Below, piece after piece: positions 56,350-64,000 of a DNA stretch of 64,000 bases. The position numbers and the translations under genes were made by a program. This stretch comes from Bin5 sp022821545 (GTDB lineage Bacteria; Chloroflexota; Anaerolineae; Caldilineales; Caldilineaceae). Where the stretch lies: assembly GCA_963664085.2 (NCBI GenBank), contig CAXXLO010000002.1, forward strand, positions 2,604,001-2,668,000. The letters are read 5' to 3'. Within the stretch, counting starts at the first letter, position 1. Every line of letters starts with the position of its first letter. The notes under the pieces are model-generated. The model was not told where the DNA came from, searched no databases, and saw only the letters and a list, made by a program, of their open reading frames with translations.

Positions 56350-57087
56350 TCAGTAACCACATCGAGCGTACTCAATGAACGATTCTACTTCAATCGCCTC
56401 AAGCGAGCCGGGCCACGGCCTGAGAGGGCACAGAATTTTGGCCAACACAGCAGGAGTAGGATCGTACATAGTTGAGATCATCTGTTCAAGATCACCTGGT
56501 GTGGTGGCGACAAAATTGTCCATTCTATATTCAAGCTGAATTACAGGGGGCAGAACTTCACCGTGAAGGGAATAACCTCTGACGACGAAACCTTTCCCTG
56601 TGTACCAGAGATCAATGGTCATGCTACGAGCCTCGATGTCCTGCTTATAGTAGGCGGCGTAGTGTTCAGGAAATCCCAGACAGGCGATCACCAGAGCTAA
56701 GGTAGGTTTCCGATTCCACCATTGAAAGAAGACGGAAGAAAGTTTCGAATCTTCGTGGAAATAGGCTGAGTATCTTGGGTCGGCGCCATCATGGAATTCG
56801 ATTTGCCACTGAATTACAACGCCCTTCTCCGATGTTGGCTCAATCTGAACTCGAGCGCTGTCAAGATCCCATAGCCTCACTATTTTAGCGACGACGTCAT
56901 CCACATTGTCGGCCGAATCAACGCCAAAGGTGAATTCTCGCCAATAGGGCTCTGTAAAACTGTCGCACGACAAGGGAGGATCGGACGTAAGCCTTGACGG
57001 CGGTAGCGGTACTACACATCCCGTCAACGTCAGAATCAAAAATATGCCCAAAGCGAAGCGTTGCCAACGACCTGCTAATGTTCTCAT
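56350..57087 (-). CDS. Lipoprotein paired with RHS metallopeptidase copy B (candidate immunity protein)
   Basis: 245-residue exported lipoprotein: hydrophobic N-terminus, lipobox LTGC (Cys at about 24). The mature part shares with the two other cassette proteins the pattern LSCDSFTEPYWREFTFGVDS, then LWDLDSARV, CLGFPEHYAAYY, KGFVVRGYS, EQMIS and RPWPGSLEAIEVESF. No known domain. The start overlaps the toxin stop by 4 nt (ATGA). By position and coupling it is the likely immunity partner, expected to act outside the membrane. Confidence 0.7.
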   Translation of the reverse strand: MRTLAGRWQRFALGIFLILTLTGCVVPLPPSRLTSDPPLSCDSFTEPYWREFTFGVDSADNVDDVVAKIVRLWDLDSARVQIEPTSEKGVVIQWQIEFHDGADPRYSAYFHEDSKLSSVFFQWWNRKPTLALVIACLGFPEHYAAYYKQDIEARSMTIDLWYTGKGFVVRGYSLHGEVLPPVIQLEYRMDNFVATTPGDLEQMISTMYDPTPAVLAKILCPLRPWPGSLEAIEVESFIEYARCGY

Positions 57088-58826
57088 GGTCCTCTAAACA
57101 CTCCCATTAAGTAATCGCGCTGATCGCCTGTTGTTCTATATAACCCACCATGAAGGGGTCTCTCTAACGGTCTATATAAGTCCTTATATACCCAATCCGC
57201 TACGGCTTCAGCCCAGTACTCCCATCGATTCGTCTGAGCATAACTCGTGATGGTGTCTGTGCCCCATCCAGGTAAGCCATATCCCACGCCGTGGATCAGG
57301 CCGCCTGAAACTGTACAGGAACTATCCATGCCCATAACAGTATGACAACTCATATTGTGGATCACATGTGCCATCTCATGAACCGCCGTTGCCCTGATAT
57401 GGTCAGCATGCTCTTTTGTGGCCTGTGCATCATTTGGGTCTCCTCGAAACTTAAACAGTGAATTATAGAAAGAAACTGAATTTCCTATGACACAGGCGGA
57501 GCCGAACCAGCACAGGCCATACCCATATGCTAGGCGATGCCAAGAGGTGGCACCATCGGTCAACTCCCTCAAGCGTTCGAGACCTCGCCTTATGGCATCA
57601 TCTCCTGTCTTTCCAAAGAGCTTTCCAATCTCCAATGCAAAGCTATCAATGCCTTCTATGAGAAGCTTCAGATTGTCAAGATCCCTTTCACTCCTGTCAA
57701 CCGCGATACCGGCATCGCCCAATACATCGATGGCTGCCTGTTGAGATCTGAATACACGTCTCCCAATTCTCACGTTCCAGTGACTACCACCCCAAGCCCA
57801 GCCGCGAGCATTATACCAACTATTCTTAGCCTCCCACTCGCGAATAGCTTCGTCTGAGGCATACCCACTGGAATCTGTATACTTCAACGGATTCCCCCTT
57901 GCATAAAGGAACCTGTTGTAGTCAACGACCATCCCCGGGTTCGGCACAAGCGAATCCGGCGAGATGAACGTACCCAGCGCGGGGTCATAATACCGCGCGT
58001 TGTAGTAGAGCAGCCCCGTCCCATCCGCCTTCTGTCCGGTGAACGTCCTGTCCGTCCGCAGCGTTCCCGACGCGCTGCGCTGCGCGCCGTAGGCGTAGTA
58101 CGCGCGGCTGCCCTCGACAGCCGACCCCGCGGTCGTCACCGACGTGCTGCCCAGATGGTCGCCATGCACGTGATAGAGGGTGCTCCCCCGCTTCACCGCA
58201 ACGCGCAGCCCGCCGAATGTGTAGTGGCTTATCGCGGTTGTCACGCCGTTCGTCACCTCCTCTTCGTAGTGGGCGAAAAAGGTGTAGGTCGTCGTGCTGC
58301 CGTTCACCTTCTTGACGCGACTTCCGTCGACATCATACCAGTACTGTTCCAGCATGTCGCCGTTGTTGTCCCGCACCTCGGACAGCCGGTTCTGTGCGTC
58401 CCACACAAGCGTCTGCCGGCTGGAAAGCCCCTTGTTGCGCACGGTCATGTTGCCGTTGGCGTCGTAGTCGAAGCGGTCCGCGCCGCCGATGCGGTCCACC
58501 GCGTGGTAGGGCCCGCCATCGCCGTAACCGTAGCTCTGCCCGTTGAACGCGGTCAGCCGGTTGGCGCCGTCATAGCTGTACGTTCTTCCGTACGCAGCGG
58601 TCAACCGTCCCAGCCCGTCGTAGGTGAAGCTGTTGCTGGTCGTTTCCTCGGTTAAAGCGGTGATGTCGCCGAAGTAGTTGTAAGCGTAGCTGCGGTTGAG
58701 ACGCTCGCCCGCGCCTTCGCTCAGCCCCACCTTCAGGCTCTCCAGCATGCCGCCGTTTCGCCTTGCCGTCCAGGGATAGTAGCGCTGTGTGCGCCAGAGA
58801 TTGCCGGCCGCTCTGACGGCCAACAT
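57084..58826 (-). CDS. RHS core with C-terminal HExxH metallopeptidase toxin domain (copy B)
   Basis: 580 residues; the best preserved cassette. The N-terminal 35 residues (RTQRYYPWTARRNGGML) are a trace of upstream RHS sequence, the RHS core spans about 36-310, and the unique tail runs from about 315. The tail has HEMAH at about 483 (two His zinc ligands and catalytic Glu) and WEYWAEAVADWVY at about 533, whose Glu could be the third ligand. Several conserved Cys surround the site. It overlaps the lipoprotein gene by 4 nt. It starts 24 bp after the previous lipoprotein gene. Probably an antibacterial or exported peptidase toxin. Confidence 0.75.
   Translation of the reverse strand: MLAVRAAGNLWRTQRYYPWTARRNGGMLESLKVGLSEGAGERLNRSYAYNYFGDITALTEETTSNSFTYDGLGRLTAAYGRTYSYDGANRLTAFNGQSYGYGDGGPYHAVDRIGGADRFDYDANGNMTVRNKGLSSRQTLVWDAQNRLSEVRDNNGDMLEQYWYDVDGSRVKKVNGSTTTYTFFAHYEEEVTNGVTTAISHYTFGGLRVAVKRGSTLYHVHGDHLGSTSVTTAGSAVEGSRAYYAYGAQRSASGTLRTDRTFTGQKADGTGLLYYNARYYDPALGTFISPDSLVPNPGMVVDYNRFLYARGNPLKYTDSSGYASDEAIREWEAKNSWYNARGWAWGGSHWNVRIGRRVFRSQQAAIDVLGDAGIAVDRSERDLDNLKLLIEGIDSFALEIGKLFGKTGDDAIRRGLERLRELTDGATSWHRLAYGYGLCWFGSACVIGNSVSFYNSLFKFRGDPNDAQATKEHADHIRATAVHEMAHVIHNMSCHTVMGMDSSCTVSGGLIHGVGYGLPGWGTDTITSYAQTNRWEYWAEAVADWVYKDLYRPLERPLHGGLYRTTGDQRDYLMGVFRGP
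57886..58749 (-). repeat. RHS core repeat, copy B
   Basis: About 865 bp, the longest of the four copies. It is almost identical to copies C and D over their shared lengths, including synonymous sites. Confidence 0.88.
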
Positions 58827-58849
58827 TGCTCTGGCAGATCGATTCTAAT

Positions 58850-59575
58850 CTACGGTTTGCAGCGAGGATTTTCGAGGAACGACTCTACTTCTATCGTCTC
58901 AATCGAGCCTGACCAAGGTCTGATAACACATAGTCCCCAAGCTTGCACAGCGGGCTCATCACCGTATGTATACACATTGGGAACCATCTGCTCAGAGGTA
59001 CCAGGAGCGACGACAAAAAAATCTGTCATCCGCTGCGTAAGTCTAATCTCAGGCGGCCGCTCCTGACGGTGAAAGGAGACATGGCGGACGACGAATCCCT
59101 TTTCTACATACCAGAAGGCGAGATTTAGGCTGGCTGTCTCAATTTCCTGTTGATAGAAAGCTGCATAATACTCAGGAAAACCCAAACAGTCGATAACCTG
59201 GGCTAACGTGGGACTCGGATGCCACCTAACGTCAACTTTAATGAGTTGCCGCTCTTCTCGGAACAAAGCCGAATAGTCAATCCCAAGTTCGCCTTGAATA
59301 TCGCCCCATTTTACGCGAAGATCCTCTGAACTTAACTCAACAACACGAACCCGATCACTGTCGATATCCCAAAGGTTAACCACAGAAGAGATGACATCAG
59401 TCGGAGAATCGGTCCCAAATCCGAACTCTTGCCAGTGGGACTCAGTGAACTTTGTGCATGAAAAAGGAGGGGAATCCATGGCGGTTGGAGATTGTTCAAC
59501 ATAGCAGCCTGTGAGGATTAAGAGCAGAGTGATAACGAGGGCCTGTTGAATCCACACCCCTATGAAGGTGTTCAT
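58850..59575 (-). CDS. Lipoprotein paired with RHS metallopeptidase copy C (candidate immunity protein)
   Basis: 241-residue lipoprotein with lipobox LTGC (Cys at about 24) and the shared mature pattern: FSCTKFTESHWQEFGFGTDS, LWDIDSDRVRV, CLGFPEYYAAFY, KGFVVRHVS, APGTSEQMVPNVY and RPWSGSIETIEVESF. It appears intact even though its toxin partner is disrupted. The ATG at 59575 overlaps the toxin stop by 4 nt, as in copies B and D. Confidence 0.7.
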   Translation of the reverse strand: MNTFIGVWIQQALVITLLLILTGCYVEQSPTAMDSPPFSCTKFTESHWQEFGFGTDSPTDVISSVVNLWDIDSDRVRVVELSSEDLRVKWGDIQGELGIDYSALFREERQLIKVDVRWHPSPTLAQVIDCLGFPEYYAAFYQQEIETASLNLAFWYVEKGFVVRHVSFHRQERPPEIRLTQRMTDFFVVAPGTSEQMVPNVYTYGDEPAVQAWGLCVIRPWSGSIETIEVESFLENPRCKP

Positions 59576-60376
59576 GGCCATAGGATCCCTTCGATGTATT
59601 TGATCTGATCAACATTTAAGTGATCTCGCGCTGGGTCATTGGGAAGATACGCTTGGCCATATACCCAGTCCGTCACGGCCTCAGCCCAATACTCCCATTG
59701 CTTCCTCCTCGCATATGTCGTAATGTCCTGTTGAGGAATAGGATATGCCCAGCCAGGCAGACCATACCCAATACCAATGAAGATCCCGTATTGAGCTGTG
59801 CAGGATGGGTCCATGCCCGAGATAGTAGCACAACTCACATTGTGGATTACATGTGCTAATTCATGCACTGCCGTTGCTCGGATAGTAGAGTCGTCTCTTG
59901 TGAACAGAGAATCATAGAATGATACGGTTGCTCCTACGACGCAGGCAGGTCAACGCGTGCGCCGTCCAAGTCGTACCAGTACTGTTCCAACATGTCGCCG
60001 TTGTTGTCCTGCACCTCGGACAGCCGGTTCTGTGCGTCCCACACAAGCGTCTGCCGGCTGGAAAGCCCCTTGTTGCGCACGGTCATGTTGCCGTTGGCGT
60101 CGTAGTCAAAGCGGTCAGCGCCGCCGATGCGGTCCACCGCGTGGTAGGGCCCGCCATCGCCGTAGCCGTAGCTCTGCCCGTTGAAGGCGGTCAGCCGGTT
60201 GGCGCCGTCATAGCTGTACGTTTTTCCGTACGCAGCGGTCAACCGTCCCAGCCCGTCGTAAGTGAAGCTGTTGCTGGTCGTTTCCTCGGTTAACGCGATG
60301 ATGTCGCCGAAGTAGTTATAGGCGTAGCTGCGGTTGAGACGCTCGCCCGCGCCTTCGCTCAGCCCCACCTTCAGGC
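59572..60376 (-). pseudogene. Deleted RHS metallopeptidase cassette (copy C)
   Basis: The RHS core (60376 down to about 59955) reads through WYDLDGARV and then meets a tag stop. From about 59943 another frame continues with the metallopeptidase tail, from ACVVGATVSFYDSLF through TAVHELAHVIH to WEYWAEAVTDWVY and a normal stop. Compared with copy B, the second half of the core, the linker and the first half of the toxin domain are missing and the junction is out of frame. The 5' end is also truncated at about 60376. The tail shows intact zinc motifs but cannot be joined to the core. Confidence 0.75.
59963..60376 (-). repeat. RHS core repeat, copy C (partial)
   Basis: About 415 bp matching the 5' half of copies B and D. 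It ends at the deletion junction near 59955 and at an abrupt break at about 60377. Confidence 0.85.
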
Positions 60377-60698
60377 TTGGTGAATTGCTCCATTATACAC
60401 CTTAGCTTGTGGTCCAGTTTTTGGGGCCAAGCTCAAAGTTCCTCAACTATCTCGACAGTTTCGATAGTTAACTCAGTCTTATCCATGCGGAACCTTCATG
60501 AATGCACGTTCGAAACGGCGTTAACCACGACGCCGTCAGCGCGCACCTTGAACCAGACGTGAATCTCAACATCGTTATCGTTTTGTCGCCTTCAGACATT
60601 TCCTGCGCCTTTGGGAATTGACTGATCGTTACGCGCCGTCGTTATTTCTCAAAGAAACACTCCCGGCTCGTTACCGGCGAGATACTCAATTGTACACT
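60377..60698 (-). other. Debris between cassettes, including a decayed copy of the next gene's 3' end
   Basis: About 320 bp without an intact gene. At 60392-60432 the sequence parallels 60690-60728, the 3' end of the 120-residue membrane protein gene: both encode a tail like WTT followed by a stop. Further in, short minus-strand frames (for example one with DVEIHVWFKVRADGVVVN) look like fragments of a small protein broken by stops and a frameshift. This supports repeated duplication and decay. Confidence 0.45.
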
Positions 60699-61061
60699 CT
60701 AGTTCGTGGTCCAATATTCGGGAGCAAGTATCAAGCACAGAATCCCAACCACACAGATACACCAAAACAAAAGCAGAATAAGACCAGCGATTCTGTAGGC
60801 ACTTATGAGACGGGTAAACATTTGAGGTTCTTCGGGCGCATATCGAATAAACTCTGAACGGCGTCCTATCAAGTACCGGTCGGCTGGCAACTGAGAGATC
60901 GAGTCTAGTTCATCATCGGACATTTTGTGGAAGGTCTTGTAGGCTCGGCGATAGAATTTCCCCAAGACTGCAACGAGCTTTTGAGGAAAAACTAGAAGGA
61001 CTATGATTAGTGCGCCCAGAATGCAAACTACAGTTGCGAAAATTCCTATCGACATAGGCAT
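60699..61061 (-). CDS. Two-helix membrane protein, orphan immunity candidate
   Basis: 120 residues: an N-terminal helix (IGIFATVVCILGALIIVLLVF), a 60-residue cytoplasmic loop with MSDDELDSISQLPADRYLIG and a C-terminal helix (IAGLILLLFWCICVVGILCLIL). No known family. Its start abuts (TAA-ATG) the end of a decayed toxin tail on the same strand. By this arrangement it may be the surviving immunity protein of a lost toxin. Confidence 0.6.
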   Translation of the reverse strand: MPMSIGIFATVVCILGALIIVLLVFPQKLVAVLGKFYRRAYKTFHKMSDDELDSISQLPADRYLIGRRSEFIRYAPEEPQMFTRLISAYRIAGLILLLFWCICVVGILCLILAPEYWTTN

Positions 61062-61374
61062 TTACTCATCTAGTGCTGGACGGGGGAAGTCCCAAAATGA
61101 ATCTGAGGATGTTAAAGCGCGGAGTAAGCCACGTGTGGGTCACGTTGCCGTAAGGAAATACTGGACATATGCTGCTGCATCAACGTTTATTCCAGTCATG
61201 GCTCCAAAACCAAGAGAAACGCCAAATGCGATATTTCCACTCTTGTCGAAAAAGATTCTGCACGCGCTATCCCGTTACTCGTTCTGTCGTTGCCAGGGGA
61301 CATATGCGGCGAACGGCCTATCTTTGCATCCAAAACGAGAACAATTCAGAAAGTCTTCTGACCATGGTTGCTTA
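61062..61374 (-). pseudogene. Fossil of an RHS-type toxin tail
   Basis: A minus-strand frame ending directly before the 120-residue protein reads FFDKSGNIAFGVSLGFGAMTG and onward to DAAAYVQYFLTAT, then has a TGA, continues about 30 residues and stops with TAA next to the following ATG. A further stop (TAA) lies upstream. The pattern (a Gly-rich beta-like stretch of this kind) occurs in C-terminal tails of RHS proteins. No RHS core precedes it. Interpreted as a decayed toxin domain. Confidence 0.45.
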
Positions 61375-62127
61375 TCACTCTGATTTTTCACCTCGGTTTC
61401 TACAATTTGCCGTAATAGGAGCAATCTCCATAGCCTCAAACGAGCCGGGCCAGGGTTTGCTCAGGCAAGCATTATTGGCATAGCCACCGCCCGCATTGCC
61501 AATGATGTAGACTGCAGGGACCATCTGTTCCGGCGCACCTGGGGCAACAACAGCCAACTCCCGTATACGCATATGAGGATGAATCTTTGCAGGAGGCCGT
61601 GGCATGAAAGGGGATGTGAATGGCGACACATAGCGAACGACGAAGCCCTTATCAGGATATAACAGATCCAGCATGACATTGCCTGCTTCCGGTGCCATTT
61701 CGTAGAACGCGATATAGTATTCAGGGGTGCCCAGGCAGTCGACCACTTGGGACAGCGATGGTCTCGGCAGCGGGAAGCTTCTTTCAAAGTCAATCTTTCG
61801 GAGAACGCCATTCCAAAACCAAGCCGTATACATTCCAGTCGGTCCGGTCAGCTTTAAGCTTATCCAGGAAATCCCGTAGGGGTCCGTCTCATCCCAGAAA
61901 GGACGAAGTCTGTTCTTTTTAATGCCCCACAGTGAATGCACAGTAGAGGCGACGTCATCCGTCGAGTCGACGTTAAACCTGAATTCCTCCCAATAGGATT
62001 CCGAAAAATTGGCGCATGAGAAGGGCAATGGAGGCGGCACATAGACCCCACCCCAGGTAAGAATAAGGAACAGAAATAGCGCCACGGCGAGGATTCTGAG
62101 CACTCCCTTTCTCGCAAAGCGGTTCAT
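61375..62127 (-). CDS. Exported protein paired with RHS metallopeptidase copy D (candidate immunity protein)
   Basis: 250 residues, related to the lipoproteins at 56.4 and 58.9 kb: PFSCANFSESYWEEFRFNVDS, CLGTPEYYIAFYE, KGFVVRYVS, APGAPEQMVPAVY and KPWPGSFEAMEI. The hydrophobic N-terminus lacks the lipobox Cys (LTWGG where the others have LTGC), so it may be secreted or anchored by an uncleaved helix. The ATG at 62127 overlaps the toxin stop by 4 nt; longer upstream starts lie within the toxin gene. Confidence 0.7.
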   Translation of the reverse strand: MNRFARKGVLRILAVALFLFLILTWGGVYVPPPLPFSCANFSESYWEEFRFNVDSTDDVASTVHSLWGIKKNRLRPFWDETDPYGISWISLKLTGPTGMYTAWFWNGVLRKIDFERSFPLPRPSLSQVVDCLGTPEYYIAFYEMAPEAGNVMLDLLYPDKGFVVRYVSPFTSPFMPRPPAKIHPHMRIRELAVVAPGAPEQMVPAVYIIGNAGGGYANNACLSKPWPGSFEAMEIAPITANCRNRGEKSE

Positions 62128-63657
62128 GGATCTATGACGCCTTCGACCCAGGAAAATATACTTGACATGTAGCTTCTCCGCCTTATATCGAGCGGTATGT
62201 CGGATTTGTAAGCTCCATACACCCAAATCGTGACAGCCTCCGCCCAGTATTCCCACGGCTGAGTCCATGCATATTCTGATATGAAGTGGCGGTGAGCCCG
62301 GATGGGACTGTATCGTGAGAGCCGATATGCTTCTGCCTTTAATCGTATTTCGGCGCAGTCGTTCCGTACACCGCATTGGCCTTCGATTTTATGCGCCAAC
62401 TCATGCACTGCAGTCCCCCGAACATACGAGTCGCCCGCGGTAAACAGAACATCATAGAAGCCGATTCGGCCAGACTCCAAAGCGCAAGCCGCGCCCAAAC
62501 GACAAAGATTCCACAACGCTCCTTTCGCTGCACGATACCAGGTCACGTTCCCGCCGATTAAGGTCTTCAAACGATTCAAGCCAGTCGTCACGTCAGCATT
62601 GAGGAGTTGACCGATCCTATAGCCAAACTCAACGACGCCTTGTCCAAGCAGCTTTAACTCGTCAAAAGTCCAATTATTCATTTCCAACGAAATGCCAGCC
62701 TCGCTCAACACATCTGTAAGAATGCCCATGTCAGCGAAGTCGGCACCCCCCACTATGCGGGTGGTCCAGTGCTTAGTGAATTTGTTAAATCGATAACCGT
62801 GTGCTCGATACCAGCGGTCATTCCAGTAGAAATTCTCCTCCCAACACTGCTGTGTGTCGCATTGCCCCTCTTGCGAGGTGTAGCCACTGGGGTCGCTGTA
62901 CCTCAGCGGATTGCCCCTTGCGTAAAGGAAGCGGTTGTAGTCGACCACCATCCCCGGATCAGGCACAGTCGTATCCGGGGAGATGAAGGCGCCCAGCGTC
63001 GGGTCATAATACCGCGCGTTGTAGTAGAGTAGCCCCGTCCCATCTTCCTTCTGTCCGGTGAACGTCCTGTCCGTCCGCAGCGTTCCCGACGCGCTGCGCT
63101 GCGCGCCGTAGGCGTAGTACGCGCGGCTGCCCTTCACGACCGAACCGGCGGTCGTCACCGACGTGCTGCCCAGATGGTCGCCGTGTACGTGATAGAGGGT
63201 GCTCCCCCGCTTCACCGCAACGCGCAGCCCGCCGAATGTGTAGTGGCTTATCGCGGTTGTCACGCCGTTCGTCACCTCTTCCTCGTAGTGGGCGAAGAAG
63301 AGGTAGGTCGTCGTGCTGCCGTTCACCTTCTTGACGCGACCTCCCCGTCGACGTCATACCAGTACTGTTCCAGCATGTCGCCGTTGTTGTCCTGCACCTG
63401 GGACAGCCGGTTCTGTGCGTCCCACACAAGCGTCTGCCGGCTGGAAAGCCCCTTGTTGCGCACGGTCATGTTGCCGTTGGCGTCGTAGTCGAAGCGGTCC
63501 GCGCCGCGGATGCGGTCCACCGCGTGGTAGGGCCCGCCATCGCCGTAACCGTAGCTCTGCCCGTTGAAGGCGGTCAGCCGGTTGGCGCCGTCATAGCTGT
63601 AAGTTCTTCCGTATGCAGCGGTCAACCGTCCCAGCCCGTCGTAAGTGAAGCTGTTGC
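62124..63657 (-). pseudogene. RHS core with HExxH metallopeptidase domain, frameshifted (copy D)
   Basis: The 5' part (63657-63345) encodes the RHS core to WYDVDG. A run of four C at about 63343-63347 has two more bases than copy B, shifting the frame. The rest (63326-62124) continues in another frame with the remaining core and a unique tail carrying TAVHELAHKIEGQC and, about 50 residues later, WEYWAEAVTIWVYG. The tail is diverged from B and C. The 5' end is truncated at about 63657. A shift in a C run could also be a phase-variation switch or a read error. Confidence 0.7.
62905..63656 (-). repeat. RHS core repeat, copy D
   Basis: About 750 bp nearly identical to copy B except for the 2-bp expansion. 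It breaks off at about 63657, beside a hairpin that follows the dehydratase gene. Confidence 0.86.
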
Positions 63658-63658
63658 C

Positions 63659-63690
63659 GGTCCGGCGCCAGCGGCTGCCGCCGCCGGACC
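63659..63690 (-). terminator. Hairpin after the dehydratase gene, at the island border
   Basis: Nine-base-pair stem (GGTCCGGCG, 63659-63667, with 63682-63690) and a 14-nt loop, about 30 bp past the dehydratase stop on the minus strand. There is no T tract. It marks the right edge of the RHS array. Confidence 0.45.
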
Positions 63691-63721
63691 ATTGAAGTAG
63701 TGGCGGACCACTTGCCTTGGT

Positions 63722-64000
63722 TCACCCGACCCTGTAGTTCTTGAGCAGCTCGTAGTTCGGCGTTATCCCCAGTCCCGGGCGGGCTGGCGCGTCGACGTTG
63801 CCGTCGGCGTCCAGCTTCATCGTTTCTTCGAAAATCTGCATGCGGAGCGGGTCCACCGTTTCACGGTAAAACTCGAGGATCAGGCCGTTATTGATAGCGC
63901 ACACAAGGTGGACATGCACTTCCTGGGCGCCGTGGGGAGCGATGACCAGGTCCTCCGCCGCGGTCAGTGCGGCCACCTGCATGAATTCGGTGATTCCTCC
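63722..64000 (-). CDS. Enolase-superfamily sugar-acid dehydratase-like protein, 5' end outside window
   Basis: The last 92 residues of a mandelate racemase/muconate lactonizing enzyme family protein; the frame is open at the window end. GGITEFMQVAALTAAEDLVI, then APHGAQEVHVHL (with the family His and Gly) and a closing RPGLGITPNYELLKNYRV are typical of the C-terminus. Members include galactonate, gluconate and related dehydratases that yield 2-keto-3-deoxy acids, the substrates of the KDG kinase and aldolase 10 kb downstream on the same strand. Confidence 0.78.
   Translation of the reverse strand, partial: GGITEFMQVAALTAAEDLVIAPHGAQEVHVHLVCAINNGLILEFYRETVDPLRMQIFEETMKLDADGNVDAPARPGLGITPNYELLKNYRVG

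Noticed and set aside
60433..60495. 17-residue minus-strand peptide frame (MDKTELTIETVEIVEEL) as a precursor peptide gene
   Set aside because: Too short, no modifying enzyme nearby, and it lies in decayed sequence between cassettes.
62128..62376. N-terminal extension of the copy D partner protein
   Set aside because: The longer frame runs backward through the toxin coding region; the ATG at 62127 has the same 4-nt overlap as the other cassettes and begins the hydrophobic segment.
53580..64000. Insertion sequence or transposon responsible for the RHS copies
   Set aside because: No transposase frame, terminal inverted repeats or target duplications were seen; the repeats are coding RHS cores.

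Overview
This window is 64 kb of GC-rich bacterial chromosome. It carries tRNA genes and core metabolic genes (purM, thrC, moaB), and it has many tight, unidirectional operons, Tat-exported lipoprotein sugar-binding proteins and sugar ABC permease pairs without their own ATPase. Together with the many secreted or anchored proteins and an RHS-type polymorphic toxin array, this resembles a filamentous, heterotrophic Chloroflexota (Caldilinea-like) genome. That assignment is an inference from gene content; no marker gene was compared.

Left part (1-21.6 kb). It opens with the end of a phytoene-desaturase-type gene, then an M81 peptidase divergent from a sugar ABC operon (two permeases, a binding protein, a thioredoxin-like protein) and a SelA/DgaE-like PLP enzyme. 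A more AT-rich islet follows (small RHH-like protein, DUF4268 nuclease-like protein, Phd/PIN toxin-antitoxin pair). Next come an enolase-superfamily enzyme with a RidA protein, a tRNA-Glu, a promoter-driven tRNA-like RNA of unknown function, the B12-type radical SAM protein with its DUF2344 partner, a Gfo/Idh/MocA oxidoreductase, a ceramidase-like hydrolase, a fused membrane/Band 7 protein and a small PA-IL-like secreted protein.

Middle part (21.6-40.4 kb). A minus-strand run holds RraA, an aminotransferase, a small unknown protein, RidA, a cytochrome c lipoprotein, an M19 dipeptidase, an intracellular Asp-box beta-propeller, a divergent GroEL paralogue and threonine synthase. It is followed by an ABC-2 exporter operon, purM, a crotonase, a voltage-gated-type K+ channel, a tRNA-Val, a glycosidase-like lipoprotein and MoaB.

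Right part (40.4-53.6 kb). A strong promoter with a long leader drives a second sugar operon (binding protein, two permeases, two TIM-barrel isomerases, an ACMSD-like amidohydrolase). On the minus strand lie a ScyD/ScyE-HbpS fusion, an unusual triple-LysM/cytochrome c fusion, an HPD-less J-like/SH3 protein, and KDG kinase with KDPG aldolase.

RHS island (53.6-63.66 kb). Four near-identical RHS core blocks and a fifth remnant lie in one orientation. Intact copies end in different toxin-like tails: one Ntox44-like, three a HExxH metallopeptidase. Each metallopeptidase tail overlaps by 4 nt (ATGA) the start of a related exported-protein gene, the likely immunity partner. One copy is deleted, one is frameshifted and one tail is a fossil, so the array looks like an archive of toxin/immunity cassettes without a full-length delivery protein in view. 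The island separates a sugar-acid dehydratase gene (63.7 kb to window end) from KDPG aldolase and KDG kinase, suggesting it interrupted a ketogluconate operon.
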